DNA of 40,124 bases from a virus: positions 10,528 to 50,651 of the IMG/VR virus record IMGVR_UViG_3300029319_000085, one strand, 5' to 3'. This document shows positions 33,136 to 40,124 of this stretch, in pieces; position 1 is the first letter of the stretch, and every line of letters begins with the position of its first letter. Below the pieces are notes generated by a model that saw nothing but the letters and a program-made list of their open reading frames with translations, searched no databases and had not been told where the DNA came from. The translations under genes and the position numbers were made by a program.

Positions 33136-33399
33136 TTACATCTTTTGTATCTTCATCTGAAGAACACGCTTAATCTCTTTCGGGTCTAACTTATCACTCA
33201 TCATGCTGAGAAAAACGTCTAGCATCTCTAGAGCCTCAACTCTTCTATCAACTTTGGCCAAAAGCCTTCTAAGCTGTGGAAGTGTGTCTAGCTTCTTTTT
33301 AGCTGTAGCGACGTCAGAGGTAACTTTTTCCTCTTCTTGTAAAAGGTTGTCTACCTCTTCTTTAATAACTTTTTGCAAATATTCTTTAGTAATCTTCAT
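33136..33399 (-). CDS. Small helical protein with capsid-targeting-like N terminus, 87 aa
   Basis: The protein starts MKITKEYLQKVIKEEVDNLL, an amphipathic helix followed by LQE at residues 20-22. This matches the N-terminal design of the proteins at 22559, 33404 and 39531. The rest is helical and charged, without cysteine or membrane segment. A longer frame exists from a TTG upstream, but it overlaps the preceding gene and the shared MKITK start favours the ATG at 33399. Function is unknown; an internal head protein is suggested by the N terminus. Confidence 0.65.
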   Translation of the reverse strand: MKITKEYLQKVIKEEVDNLLQEEEKVTSDVATAKKKLDTLPQLRRLLAKVDRRVEALEMLDVFLSMMSDKLDPKEIKRVLQMKIQKM

Positions 33400-33403
33400 T
33401 TTG

Positions 33404-34240
33404 TTATTTATCCTTTGGTAAAATGGCAAATGGTGCTTGTGGTTTGTTCCAGTCAACTTCGCCCCTTGATAGTGCTTTAGCAGTCATTTTATCAGCACCA
33501 GGGACTTTATCTGGGTCAATAACTGGCATGTCAACTCTATCTGGGGCTCCTTGTGGGACCACAAATTTTACAGCGCCTAAGTGTTTAGTAAATTTTTTCA
33601 CAGCGGCTTCGATAGCGGCGTTCCCTTCCTCTCCAGTAAACTTTTTAAGGGCTTCAATAACTTCTTCTGGTTTAAAGAACTTGTTACCCTTTTGCGCCAG
33701 GTTTGTCAACTCTTGTCTAATTGGGCCTTCTTTGAACTGATCGAACCCACCGGTACCCTCTTTGCCTTTAGTGATCCCCAACTTACCAACGGTGATGGCA
33801 TTAAGGATTCTGATTAGGTCTGTACCTGGAAAATCTACAGCATATCCTCCAACTTTAGCGCTGGGGTTTACCATAGTTGTGGCGACCCATCTGTGATGTC
33901 CGTCCATGATGTGACGGTCATTACTAATGAAAGCGCCGAGGTCGCCGCCGGTCTTCATCTTTCCTAAGATCATAGACAAGGCCATTCCCATCGCTTTTCC
34001 AATATTCATACTTTTTTGGGATGGTTTCAGGTCCGAAACTTTATACATTGAATTTGGTTTAACTTTGATGACATCATCCAATTCGTCTTCGTCACTAAGT
34101 CCCTTGGTCACATCCTGTTTTGCATCGTCAGGGTTTTGAGCCACCTGAGAAAGCTTTAACGGAAACTGCTTTGGATCTATGTCTTGTTCTTTGATGACTT
34201 TTTTAACAGCTTCAATTAAGATTGTTTTTTTTATTTTCAA
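33404..34240 (-). CDS. ParB/sulfiredoxin-fold protein with capsid-targeting-like N terminus
   Basis: Residues 108-121, DRHIMDGHHRWVAT, carry the ParB/Srx-fold signature (DGHHRWxA). It is preceded by VSDLKPSQKSMNIGKAMGMA (68-87), which fits the first part of such domains. ParB-fold proteins act as nucleotide-dependent DNA-binding proteins or nucleases. The N terminus MKIKKTILIEAVKKVIKEQD has an IKE site at 16-18 and resembles the targeting-like helices of three other proteins here. The C terminus is Pro/Lys-rich. The start is TTG with GGAGA eight bases upstream; the match of MKIKK to the shared motif supports it. A CTATTTATT element lies 24 bases before the start. Confidence 0.72.
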   Translation of the reverse strand: MKIKKTILIEAVKKVIKEQDIDPKQFPLKLSQVAQNPDDAKQDVTKGLSDEDELDDVIKVKPNSMYKVSDLKPSQKSMNIGKAMGMALSMILGKMKTGGDLGAFISNDRHIMDGHHRWVATTMVNPSAKVGGYAVDFPGTDLIRILNAITVGKLGITKGKEGTGGFDQFKEGPIRQELTNLAQKGNKFFKPEEVIEALKKFTGEEGNAAIEAAVKKFTKHLGAVKFVVPQGAPDRVDMPVIDPDKVPGADKMTAKALSRGEVDWNKPQAPFAILPKDK

Positions 34241-34264
34241 CTTTAAGGTCTCCAGGGCCGATAC

Positions 34265-34273
34265 AATAAATAG
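34265..34273 (-). promoter_or_regulatory. CTAYTTAYW element before the ParB-fold gene
   Basis: The minus strand reads CTATTTATT, 24 bases upstream of the TTG start of the ParB-fold gene and just after the stop of the 68-aa gene. Confidence 0.42.
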
Positions 34274-34278
34274 TGAGC

Positions 34279-34485
34279 TTAAGACGATTTAGCACGTTTA
34301 TGTATCTGGGTGAGACTAGCCCTTACTCGAATTTCTCTCCCCTCATAAATAATAGTTGCTATTTTTTCCCAGGTATTGTATTGTTTAAGTAGGCCAACCC
34401 TCCACTCAGAGTAAACAGTTGGGCGATGAAGACCAACACCGTGTTCTAAAATTTCTCTAAATCTAACAAGATCACCTGCTCTCAT
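34279..34485 (-). CDS. Hypothetical small beta-rich protein, 68 aa
   Basis: A short protein with MRAGDLVRFREILEHG at the start, WRVGLLKQYNTWEKIATIIY in the middle and a basic C terminus. The alternating strands and the GDLVRF opening suggest an SH3-like barrel, as in other short phage proteins I recall with the same layout. Function unknown. It overlaps the DUF523 gene before it by 14 bases. Confidence 0.6.
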   Translation of the reverse strand: MRAGDLVRFREILEHGVGLHRPTVYSEWRVGLLKQYNTWEKIATIIYEGREIRVRASLTQIHKRAKSS

Positions 34486-34939
34486 ATCTTTGTATCCTTT
34501 CCAGAAAAATCTGGCGGTTACTTTCCGTGTTCATAGAACTAATCTCTGTGCTAGGACAGTCAACGGCCTGGTGCATCGGAGCCTTAATAGTCTTACCGTA
34601 GTCCTTGACGCCAGTTGAAAGACCGCAGGTTGGCGAGCGGCTAATACCAATAAAACCTACAACGTCACTATGGAGTTCGGCGATTTCCTGACTCTTCTCT
34701 CGGAGTTCTGAATATACTTCTTTCTTGCCCGCAAATGCCTTGACTTCGCCATCAACCGCTCGCAATCTAATGGTGGAGCGGGGCGTCCCAAAGAGTTCGT
34801 GTTCTGGGCAGATAGGTACGAGTTCATAGCCGTGTTCGGCTGCCCAGTCATGAATGTGTTGATGTCGGCGGTTACTACCATTCCACCTTACATCGTTTCC
34901 ATACACACAAGAACTGATCAGGATCTTAGGGGATTGCAT
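34472..34939 (-). CDS. DUF523/TudS-like iron-sulfur protein
   Basis: The family landmarks are all visible: ILISSCVYGNDVRWNG (residues 6-21), LVPICPEHELFGTPRS (40-55) and IGISRSPTCGLSTG (97-110). The three conserved cysteines are Cys11, Cys44 and Cys105, which in characterised family members bind a 4Fe-4S cluster. One such member, TudS, removes sulfur from 2-thiouracil. The length of 155 aa is normal for the family. In a phage it might act on thiolated bases from degraded host tRNA or protect against sulfur-modified nucleotides; this is inference. It overlaps both neighbours by 14 bases. The start is ATG. Confidence 0.83.
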   Translation of the reverse strand: MQSPKILISSCVYGNDVRWNGSNRRHQHIHDWAAEHGYELVPICPEHELFGTPRSTIRLRAVDGEVKAFAGKKEVYSELREKSQEIAELHSDVVGFIGISRSPTCGLSTGVKDYGKTIKAPMHQAVDCPSTEISSMNTESNRQIFLERIQRYESR

Positions 34940-35240
34940 CTACACCAACTCCCCAGCCTGCCCGAATCATTAATAACATCATAGTTGAACCAAACACCAT
35001 TCCAAGTGAGGCGATACCACAAAGTTTCAACCGCACACCTAAGTCCTTATGGTCTATAAAGAATAGAACGCCTGGTAAATTAATAAATGGAAGTGCTGCG
35101 CCCAGGAAGGCCTGTAATATAATCCAGTCGTGAACAATAGCATATGAATACCAGTTAGCCCAAAAGTCTGAGACGAACGTCAAGACAAAAACTGTCTTGT
35201 ACATATTGTTGTTCATCCACTGCCAAAGGCTACTTATCAT
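34926..35240 (-). CDS. Small integral membrane protein, 104 aa
   Basis: Three hydrophobic segments are visible: about residues 14-34 (YKTVFVLTFVSDFWANWYSY), 40-61 (WIILQAFLGAALPFINLPGV) and 72-92 (LCGIASLGMVFGSTMMLLMI). The loop between the last two holds the charged DHKDLGVRLK. The family is not recognised and no catalytic motif is seen. It overlaps the methyltransferase gene by four bases and the DUF523 gene by 14, so the three are coupled in translation. Its function may relate to the host envelope. Confidence 0.65.
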   Translation of the reverse strand: MISSLWQWMNNNMYKTVFVLTFVSDFWANWYSYAIVHDWIILQAFLGAALPFINLPGVLFFIDHKDLGVRLKLCGIASLGMVFGSTMMLLMIRAGWGVGVDAIP

Positions 35241-36343
35241 CGTAGATCTTTTTTTATTTCTTCGATGTCTAGCCCTTCTACCCAGTCACCTACCTCAATT
35301 CTATAAGAACCACCTCGGTCTCTTGGGCTAGGAAAATATTTAAACCACTTTGACCCTGCAATGGCCTTTAAAGTCTCCATTCCAGGCTTTATCTGATAAA
35401 CGAGTTGCCGATCATTAGATATCTGGACCACAACGTCAGAAAATGGATGGTTCTTGGTGTGTATACTATATTCGTCACCCCTAAGGCCATCAAGCATCAT
35501 TTGTTTCTTGAAATTTTCTATAAAAACAATTTTTCTTTTTTCCTCTTTATCTAAGAGGTCAGGGCGCACCACGACATATTTTAGCAAAAACTCTAAGATA
35601 GCACCGAATGCACCCGACCAGTGGTGAGACTCTAAATTAAATGTGTCACCAGCAATATAACCACCTTTTTTTACCTTTGGAAGCCAGTATATAAATTCTT
35701 TCTTGGCGTCACTGTAATCCAAAGCCCAATCAGAAAATACACAATCAAAATAATGATCCTTAAACTTTTCCGCAGCAGAGGTTGAATAATCTTGGACTAT
35801 TTTAACCCTCTCATCGCCTGAAAACATCTTAGTGACTTTTTCTCTGTTTTCTTTCGACTGAGGCCAAAGCGCAACAATGTCCTCCGACAAATCCCAGGGG
35901 TCAATAAGATATAGTCTCGATGGGTTAACAATGGGAAGAATGTAATTACGAGCGGTACCCCCCTCGTCAATACCAACTTCTGTCATAACAGAACAAGAGG
36001 GAAGTGACCTAAATAACTCTCTGTCACCTTTCGGTTGATTTTCTGATATAATTCCAGATTTTATTAACTTTTCGCTATATCTTCCACCCTTAGTGTGATC
36101 CCAAGAAGAAAAGTACCTCAACGAATCTTGGTAACGAGGGTAATACAAGTTTTGAGGGTGTTTTACTAGTAGTGCATCTCTAACGCCCTCTATCAAAGAA
36201 ATATATAAAGTTCTATAACATATGCCTGGTAGATCACACACATTATCTTCACCTGCGGTTTTAGGAAGACCCTCCTCCGAGCCCAACTCCACATCAATAG
36301 TTATTATCTGTCTATCAAATACATTATTGTGATACAAAAGCAT
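35237..36343 (-). CDS. Class I SAM-dependent methyltransferase-like protein
   Basis: Rossmann-type methyltransferase motifs are recognisable (numbered from the ATG): MTEVGIDEGGTARNYIL with the glycine-rich SAM loop (about 120-136), LYLIDPWD with the acidic end of strand 2 (144-151), YFDCVFSDWALDYSDAKKEF (198-217) and VKKGGYIAGDTFN (224-236). This order resembles the Methyltransf_24 type, often involved in glycan or small-molecule methylation. The N-terminal 110 residues and the C-terminal 100 are not recognised. The target is unknown. I chose the ATG at 36343 (AGGAAGG site) over a TTG eight codons upstream. It overlaps the SbcDC stop by 20 bases. Confidence 0.7.
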   Translation of the reverse strand: MLLYHNNVFDRQIITIDVELGSEEGLPKTAGEDNVCDLPGICYRTLYISLIEGVRDALLVKHPQNLYYPRYQDSLRYFSSWDHTKGGRYSEKLIKSGIISENQPKGDRELFRSLPSCSVMTEVGIDEGGTARNYILPIVNPSRLYLIDPWDLSEDIVALWPQSKENREKVTKMFSGDERVKIVQDYSTSAAEKFKDHYFDCVFSDWALDYSDAKKEFIYWLPKVKKGGYIAGDTFNLESHHWSGAFGAILEFLLKYVVVRPDLLDKEEKRKIVFIENFKKQMMLDGLRGDEYSIHTKNHPFSDVVVQISNDRQLVYQIKPGMETLKAIAGSKWFKYFPSPRDRGGSYRIEVGDWVEGLDIEEIKKDLR

Positions 36344-39300
36344 ATCCTTCCTGACGTTCAATGTCAATAGTCATATCGGCAATATCTTTGAGACTATCCA
36401 AGTGAGTAATCAAAAGCACAGTCTTGTAGTAGCCCTTAATCATTTCCATCACTCGCATGAAGCCCTCAAGGTTTTCGGCGTCCAGTGCTGTGCCCGGCTC
36501 ATCCATAATCATAATGTCTGATTTTGGTAGGGTTGAGACGTTGGTTAGGGCAATGCGAATGGCAATTGCTGCGAGCGTCTTCTCTGCTCCAGAAGCCATC
36601 TCTAAAGGTCGTGCTTCGTACTTTGGATGCTTGATGAAGATGTCTAGTTTATTCTTTTCTGCCTCAAAGAAAACACCAAAGTCGGTGACATTGGCCAGCA
36701 CCGTGCTGATTTCCTCATTGATGAGAGGGAGCATGCGTTTCACAACATCATAACTGATGCCATTAGGGTGGGTGCAGCGCATAAACAAATCGTAGGCAGC
36801 GTACTCAGTCCGTAGGTCTTCAAGTTCTTGTTGCTTCTCTTTAATGTTTGCAATCTGGGTTTCAATACCACCGTGTGATTTTACAAGGTCAAGTACCTTG
36901 GTTTCACAGATGGCAATGTCGCTTTCCATTTTGATGGACTTCTCTTTGAGGTCATCCTGTTCTTTGATGAGTTCCTCTCGGTTCTCAATTGCTTCCTTAT
37001 TGAGTTCATAAACCTCAATCTTGGTCTTGATGCTTGCCATCTCGTTGGTGAGGAGGTGAAGTTTATTTTTTATCTTCGCCAAAGATAGGTCAAGGTTGGT
37101 TGCCTCGGTAGAGAGGTCAGCGTATTCCTTGTCTCTGTCGTTGTAGAGTTTCCGCTCGGCCTCCAGTGTCTCTACATCCATACCTTCCAGTTTGGTTGTC
37201 AACTGGTTGTGACGACGACGAAGAACCATAAGACTTCGGCGGCAGTCATCCAGCAAAGATTTGGACTCATAGGCATCCTTGATAAATTTACAATGGGAGA
37301 ACTCGGCCCCACAAGGAACTTCTCCGAGAATACTAACCTTCTTCTCGTAGTTCTCTCTTTGAGTTTCCCGCAGATTTATATCTGCTTCTAAACTGGTAAG
37401 TTCTTTTTGGATGCCTTCGCACTCTGTAATCTTTTCTTTGAGTGCTGAAACGTCTGTTTTGTCTAACAGTCCTTTGAGGACTTTCGCTTGCTCCAAAACA
37501 TCTTTCTTTTGGTTTTTGGTTTGGGCTGCTTTGAGATTGTAGTCAGACTTTTCTTGCCCTGCTGCCGCAAGTCTTGTTGTCTCTTTTCCAATATTAATAA
37601 GTTCAACAGGGGCAGATGCGAAAAGTCCATCGATTTCTTTTATCCTCTCGGAAATGGTTTCTAACTGTGTAGTTAGTTTAGCACATTTTCTTTCTTGCTT
37701 TTCTCTATCTTTTTCATTATCGGTCAATTGTCCGACGAGTTGCGTAACATCTTCATCAAAAGTATTATCTTCCAACTTTTTCAGGAGGGCACGGGTTTCA
37801 ATACTATCGTTCTTGGATAGTTTGAACTTCTTCTCAAACTGGTCAAGGTCCAAGAACTTGGCTAGGATTTCCTTACGCTTGGTTGAGCCCTCGTTGATGA
37901 AAGTCATCGCACCCATCTGACTGGACATACTGGTCAAAAGGAAGTCGTCAATGCTACCAAAGATTTTGCGGATGGCTTTATCTGTGCCGTTGCGGTCCAG
38001 CGAGTTGAGGCTAGTTTCTTCATCAGTGGCTGGGTCCACCACCGTGAACTCTACATCGGTCTTGGCCTCTTCGGTTTCTTCTCCATGAAGTTTACGAGTG
38101 TACTTCTCGGACTTCCGCTCAATGATGTAGGTTTTGCCCGCAACATCAATCTCAACTCGTCCGCAGCCAGATGGCTTGTTCTGGTTGATTATGTTTAGGT
38201 TCTTGCGGTTGTTCTTGCTGATTGAGTTATATACCGTGTAGAGCATACTGTCAACAACAGAACTCTTGCCTGAATAGTTTTTACCAAAGATGCCAACAAC
38301 GCCGTTGAGTTTCTCGAAGTTGATTGCGTTGCCTTCACCGTAATTGAAGAGGTTATCAAACTCCATACTCTTCAGGGACCACTCAACATTTCGTAGTCCA
38401 GCCTCATCGCCGTTAACAAAACTGTCATACTTGGAGTTGAGTTGAAAAACTTTTTCTAGTGTTGCGGTGTCAGGTTCATATTCTTTTAGGTATTCCCGAA
38501 TAAGTCGCTCTTGGACTGCTTGGTCCCGCAGGTTTTCTGTGTTGCCAAGGTCATCAACATTTACGCTGTCCCGCTTGAGACCGGCCTTGTTGACAAACGA
38601 CAGGCTCTCCGGCTTAAAGCGGCTCTTCACAATATCCATCACACGGCGGATTTTGTCTAGCGAGACTTTGTGGTGTGTCACCACACGCAGTCGGGCACCC
38701 TCTGGGATATCCAGTTTGCGTGGGATGTTGCCCTTCGCTGTCATCTCAATCGTCATAAACGGTTTGACATTTTTGACGAGGTGGTGCTTGACATCGTAGT
38801 CAGTCTTGCTGTGGATGTCCCAAATCAAAAAGCCTTTATCGTTTGTCTCGCCGTGGTTTTGCTGGATGGTAGAACCACAATAGCGGATGGTCCCGCTCTC
38901 GTTGAGAACCTGATTGGTCTTGTGGATGTCACCCAACATAGCGTAGTCAAACTTGTCAAACACTGAGATGTCATGATCGCCGTGGTCCATCACCCAACCG
39001 AGGTCTGTTTGACTATTATTAATTGCTCCGTGATAAAGAGCGATGTTGATTGCATCAGGGTCCGACGGGTCTTCCCAATTGGTCTCGTCAAAGATTGACA
39101 AAACATTTAGGGTCAGGTCGTCTTCCAACTGAACCTCGCCTGAATACTTGTGTAGGATCAGGCTTGGGTGGTTGAGTGCTTCCACAATCGGAGTGATGGC
39201 ATCTTGGCGAGCAGCGTTCCGTAGGTTGCCGTCGTGGTTGCCGAGGATGATGTGAGTCTCGGCGATGTCGGCCAGATTCTTTAAGAAGTCTGTGGCTAGT

Positions 39301-39476
39301 TCAAAATACTCTGGTGAGAGTTGTGTTTTTGTGTGAGCCAAATCGCCCGTGTGGACGATATAGTCTACATTCTGCTCTCGCAGGGTATTATAAATTTCCT
39401 CAAATGCTTTACGGTATTCATAGTGATATTTCAGATTTTTGATGTGGGTATCCCCGAAATGTGCTATCCGCACCAT
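36324..39476 (-). CDS. Fused SbcD-SbcC (T4 gp47-gp46) nuclease/ATPase
   Basis: One 1050-aa chain contains both halves of the Mre11-Rad50 type complex. Residues 1-330 are the nuclease: HFGDTHIKN (6-14), VHTGDLAHTK (41-50), ILGNHDGN (about 77-84) and GDIHKTNQ bind two metals. From about 370 the ATPase begins: Walker A GIFGKNYSGKSSVVD (about 397-411), long coiled coils, a zinc-hook-like PCGAEFSHCKF with cysteines six apart (about 720), signature MASGAEKTLA (about 962) and Walker B IMIMDEPGTALD (about 988). In T4 the two are separate genes acting in recombination-dependent replication and host DNA degradation. The coding sequence looks more GC-rich than its neighbours (about 48% against 35% in sample lines). 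Possible -35/-10 boxes lie upstream. The start is ATG with AAGGAG. Confidence 0.92.
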   Translation of the reverse strand: MVRIAHFGDTHIKNLKYHYEYRKAFEEIYNTLREQNVDYIVHTGDLAHTKTQLSPEYFELATDFLKNLADIAETHIILGNHDGNLRNAARQDAITPIVEALNHPSLILHKYSGEVQLEDDLTLNVLSIFDETNWEDPSDPDAINIALYHGAINNSQTDLGWVMDHGDHDISVFDKFDYAMLGDIHKTNQVLNESGTIRYCGSTIQQNHGETNDKGFLIWDIHSKTDYDVKHHLVKNVKPFMTIEMTAKGNIPRKLDIPEGARLRVVTHHKVSLDKIRRVMDIVKSRFKPESLSFVNKAGLKRDSVNVDDLGNTENLRDQAVQERLIREYLKEYEPDTATLEKVFQLNSKYDSFVNGDEAGLRNVEWSLKSMEFDNLFNYGEGNAINFEKLNGVVGIFGKNYSGKSSVVDSMLYTVYNSISKNNRKNLNIINQNKPSGCGRVEIDVAGKTYIIERKSEKYTRKLHGEETEEAKTDVEFTVVDPATDEETSLNSLDRNGTDKAIRKIFGSIDDFLLTSMSSQMGAMTFINEGSTKRKEILAKFLDLDQFEKKFKLSKNDSIETRALLKKLEDNTFDEDVTQLVGQLTDNEKDREKQERKCAKLTTQLETISERIKEIDGLFASAPVELINIGKETTRLAAAGQEKSDYNLKAAQTKNQKKDVLEQAKVLKGLLDKTDVSALKEKITECEGIQKELTSLEADINLRETQRENYEKKVSILGEVPCGAEFSHCKFIKDAYESKSLLDDCRRSLMVLRRRHNQLTTKLEGMDVETLEAERKLYNDRDKEYADLSTEATNLDLSLAKIKNKLHLLTNEMASIKTKIEVYELNKEAIENREELIKEQDDLKEKSIKMESDIAICETKVLDLVKSHGGIETQIANIKEKQQELEDLRTEYAAYDLFMRCTHPNGISYDVVKRMLPLINEEISTVLANVTDFGVFFEAEKNKLDIFIKHPKYEARPLEMASGAEKTLAAIAIRIALTNVSTLPKSDIMIMDEPGTALDAENLEGFMRVMEMIKGYYKTVLLITHLDSLKDIADMTIDIERQEGYAFVSQ

Positions 39477-39504
39477 AGGCGCACTCCTTCTGTCAGTGTG
39501 TCTT

Positions 39505-39533
39505 ATTGTATCAGATGATGTTTAGGGTGTTTA
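39505..39533 (-). promoter_or_regulatory. Possible sigma70-type promoter before SbcDC
   Basis: On the minus strand TAAACA (39528-39533, four of six to TTGACA) is followed after 17 bases by TACAAT (39505-39510, five of six to TATAAT), 28 bases before the SbcDC start. The preceding sequence repeats CCTAAACA twice. It overlaps the end of the upstream gene. A host-type promoter would fit early or middle expression of this DNA-processing gene. Confidence 0.35.
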
Positions 39534-39938
39534 GGGTTTTATGGACCTACGGAGCATACGACCCGTAAGTTTATCAAAACGTGGCTTTGTATTAGCACGG
39601 CGGCTATTAACATATTTTTGTACGATTGGTTCCACAAGTATCTCTGTTGAGAAGTTTTTTGTCAGATCGTCTCTACCTATCTCGTCAAACATTTCTTCAA
39701 GATGTTTTCTTATGATATCTTCCGCCCGCAAAATCTCATCCATAGGGATGGCGGCACGTTCTTCCAGAGTTTCGCTTTCGGCATCACGATCTTCAGATTC
39801 TGCCTTGACACAGTTTCTATATGTTCTGCCAAACATCTTTTTTGTTTTACGAGTTGGGTGGGTCTTATAGCCCTTTTGGCAACGTTCGTCAAGTTGTTGC
39901 TTCACCATCTCACGGAGTTGAGCTTTGGTGATTTTCAT
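39531..39938 (-). CDS. Small basic/acidic protein with capsid-targeting-like N terminus, 135 aa
   Basis: The N terminus MKITKAQLREMVKQQLDERC forms an amphipathic helix with LDE at 16-18, matching the shared design at 22559, 33136 and 33404. It is followed by KGYKTHPTRKTKKMFGRTYR (about residues 22-41) and NCVKAES, a block I recall from many small proteins of marine phages. The rest is acidic helix and a basic tail. No enzymatic motif is visible. The ATG overlaps the end of the partial gene upstream by four bases. Confidence 0.68.
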   Translation of the reverse strand: MKITKAQLREMVKQQLDERCQKGYKTHPTRKTKKMFGRTYRNCVKAESEDRDAESETLEERAAIPMDEILRAEDIIRKHLEEMFDEIGRDDLTKNFSTEILVEPIVQKYVNSRRANTKPRFDKLTGRMLRRSIKP

Positions 39939-40124
39939 ACGTCCTTAACACCATAGTATTTCTTTGGCCCTCGTCGGGGATTCTCTGCTTTGCGTCCCAT
40001 ACGCTGGGCAAAAAGGTCAGTTCGCTTTTCAAGGTATTCAGGGCGAGCAATAACTTCATCACCTATGCCACCATAAACCTCTCTGTCGGCAGCACGCAAC
40101 AAACGAAGAACAATAGCAGGCAAC
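39935..40124 (-). CDS. Partial protein at the window edge
   Basis: Only the C-terminal 62 or so residues are inside the window; the true start lies to the right of position 40124, since the apparent TTG start is just the first in-frame codon. The visible part is basic (RMGRKAENPRRGPKKYYG near the end), with LPAIVLRLLRAADREVYGG at its beginning, and is not recognised. It overlaps the 135-aa gene by four bases, so the two are in one transcription unit. Confidence 0.55.
   Translation of the reverse strand, partial: LPAIVLRLLRAADREVYGGIGDEVIARPEYLEKRTDLFAQRMGRKAENPRRGPKKYYGVKDV

Noticed and set aside
1-40124. CRISPR array, insertion sequence, integrase or attachment site
   Set aside because: No spaced direct repeats, transposase or recombinase motifs were found on either strand.

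Overview
The window is a contiguous piece of a tailed, contractile-tail bacteriophage genome (myovirus morphology, T4 superfamily). About 40 closely packed genes lie on the minus strand, so transcription runs from high to low coordinates. The T4-type virion set is largely present: terminase, portal, prohead protease, scaffold, major capsid protein, three neck/tail-completion proteins, sheath, tube, a gp26-type hub protein, tape measure and a gp53-type wedge protein. A family A DNA polymerase core replaces T4's family B enzyme. Several small proteins are of types I associate with marine phages (bS21 and short proteins beginning MKITK-). Together these suggest a distant T4 relative (a 'far-T4' type phage), probably aquatic. 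The host cannot be read from the sequence, and no bacterial chromosomal gene is seen.

Layout in the direction of transcription. 40.1-34.3 kb: accessory and DNA-metabolism genes, including a fused SbcD-SbcC (gp47-gp46) protein, a class I methyltransferase, a small membrane protein and a DUF523/TudS-type iron-sulfur protein. 34.2-30.6 kb: a ParB-fold protein, a holin-like protein, a spanin-like protein, a tubulin/FtsZ-family GTPase, an exported membrane-anchored protein and a zinc-ribbon protein. 30.6-18.9 kb: the head module, in which terminase, portal, two unknowns, a membrane protein, protease, a fibre-like protein, a putative internal protein, ribosomal protein bS21, a putative decoration protein, scaffold and capsid protein follow each other. 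It ends in a strong intrinsic terminator. 18.8-2.8 kb: the neck, tail and baseplate module. 2.8-0.2 kb: the DNA polymerase core, a second and degenerate tubulin-like protein, and an unknown protein. At the left edge a near-consensus sigma70 promoter drives into a structured RNA that leaves the window.

How it may work together. A nine-base element, CTA(T/C)TTA(T/C)(T/A), lies upstream of at least seven genes, in most of the larger intergenic gaps. It is a candidate late promoter family. Four proteins share an N-terminal helix of the type MKxxKxxL followed by an (L/I)xE site, the cleavage consensus of T4-type prohead proteases, and such a protease is encoded here. This suggests a set of internal proteins packaged in the head and cleaved there. 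The gp26-like gene ends in a T7 run, and a +1 (or -2) slip there would add a 66-residue C-terminal domain that has no good start of its own.

The least expected content is a pair of tubulin/FtsZ-like proteins, one with recognisable GTPase motifs and one degenerate, together with a phage bS21 inside the head module and a phage DUF523 protein. No tRNA, CRISPR array, integrase, insertion sequence or endolysin was recognised.
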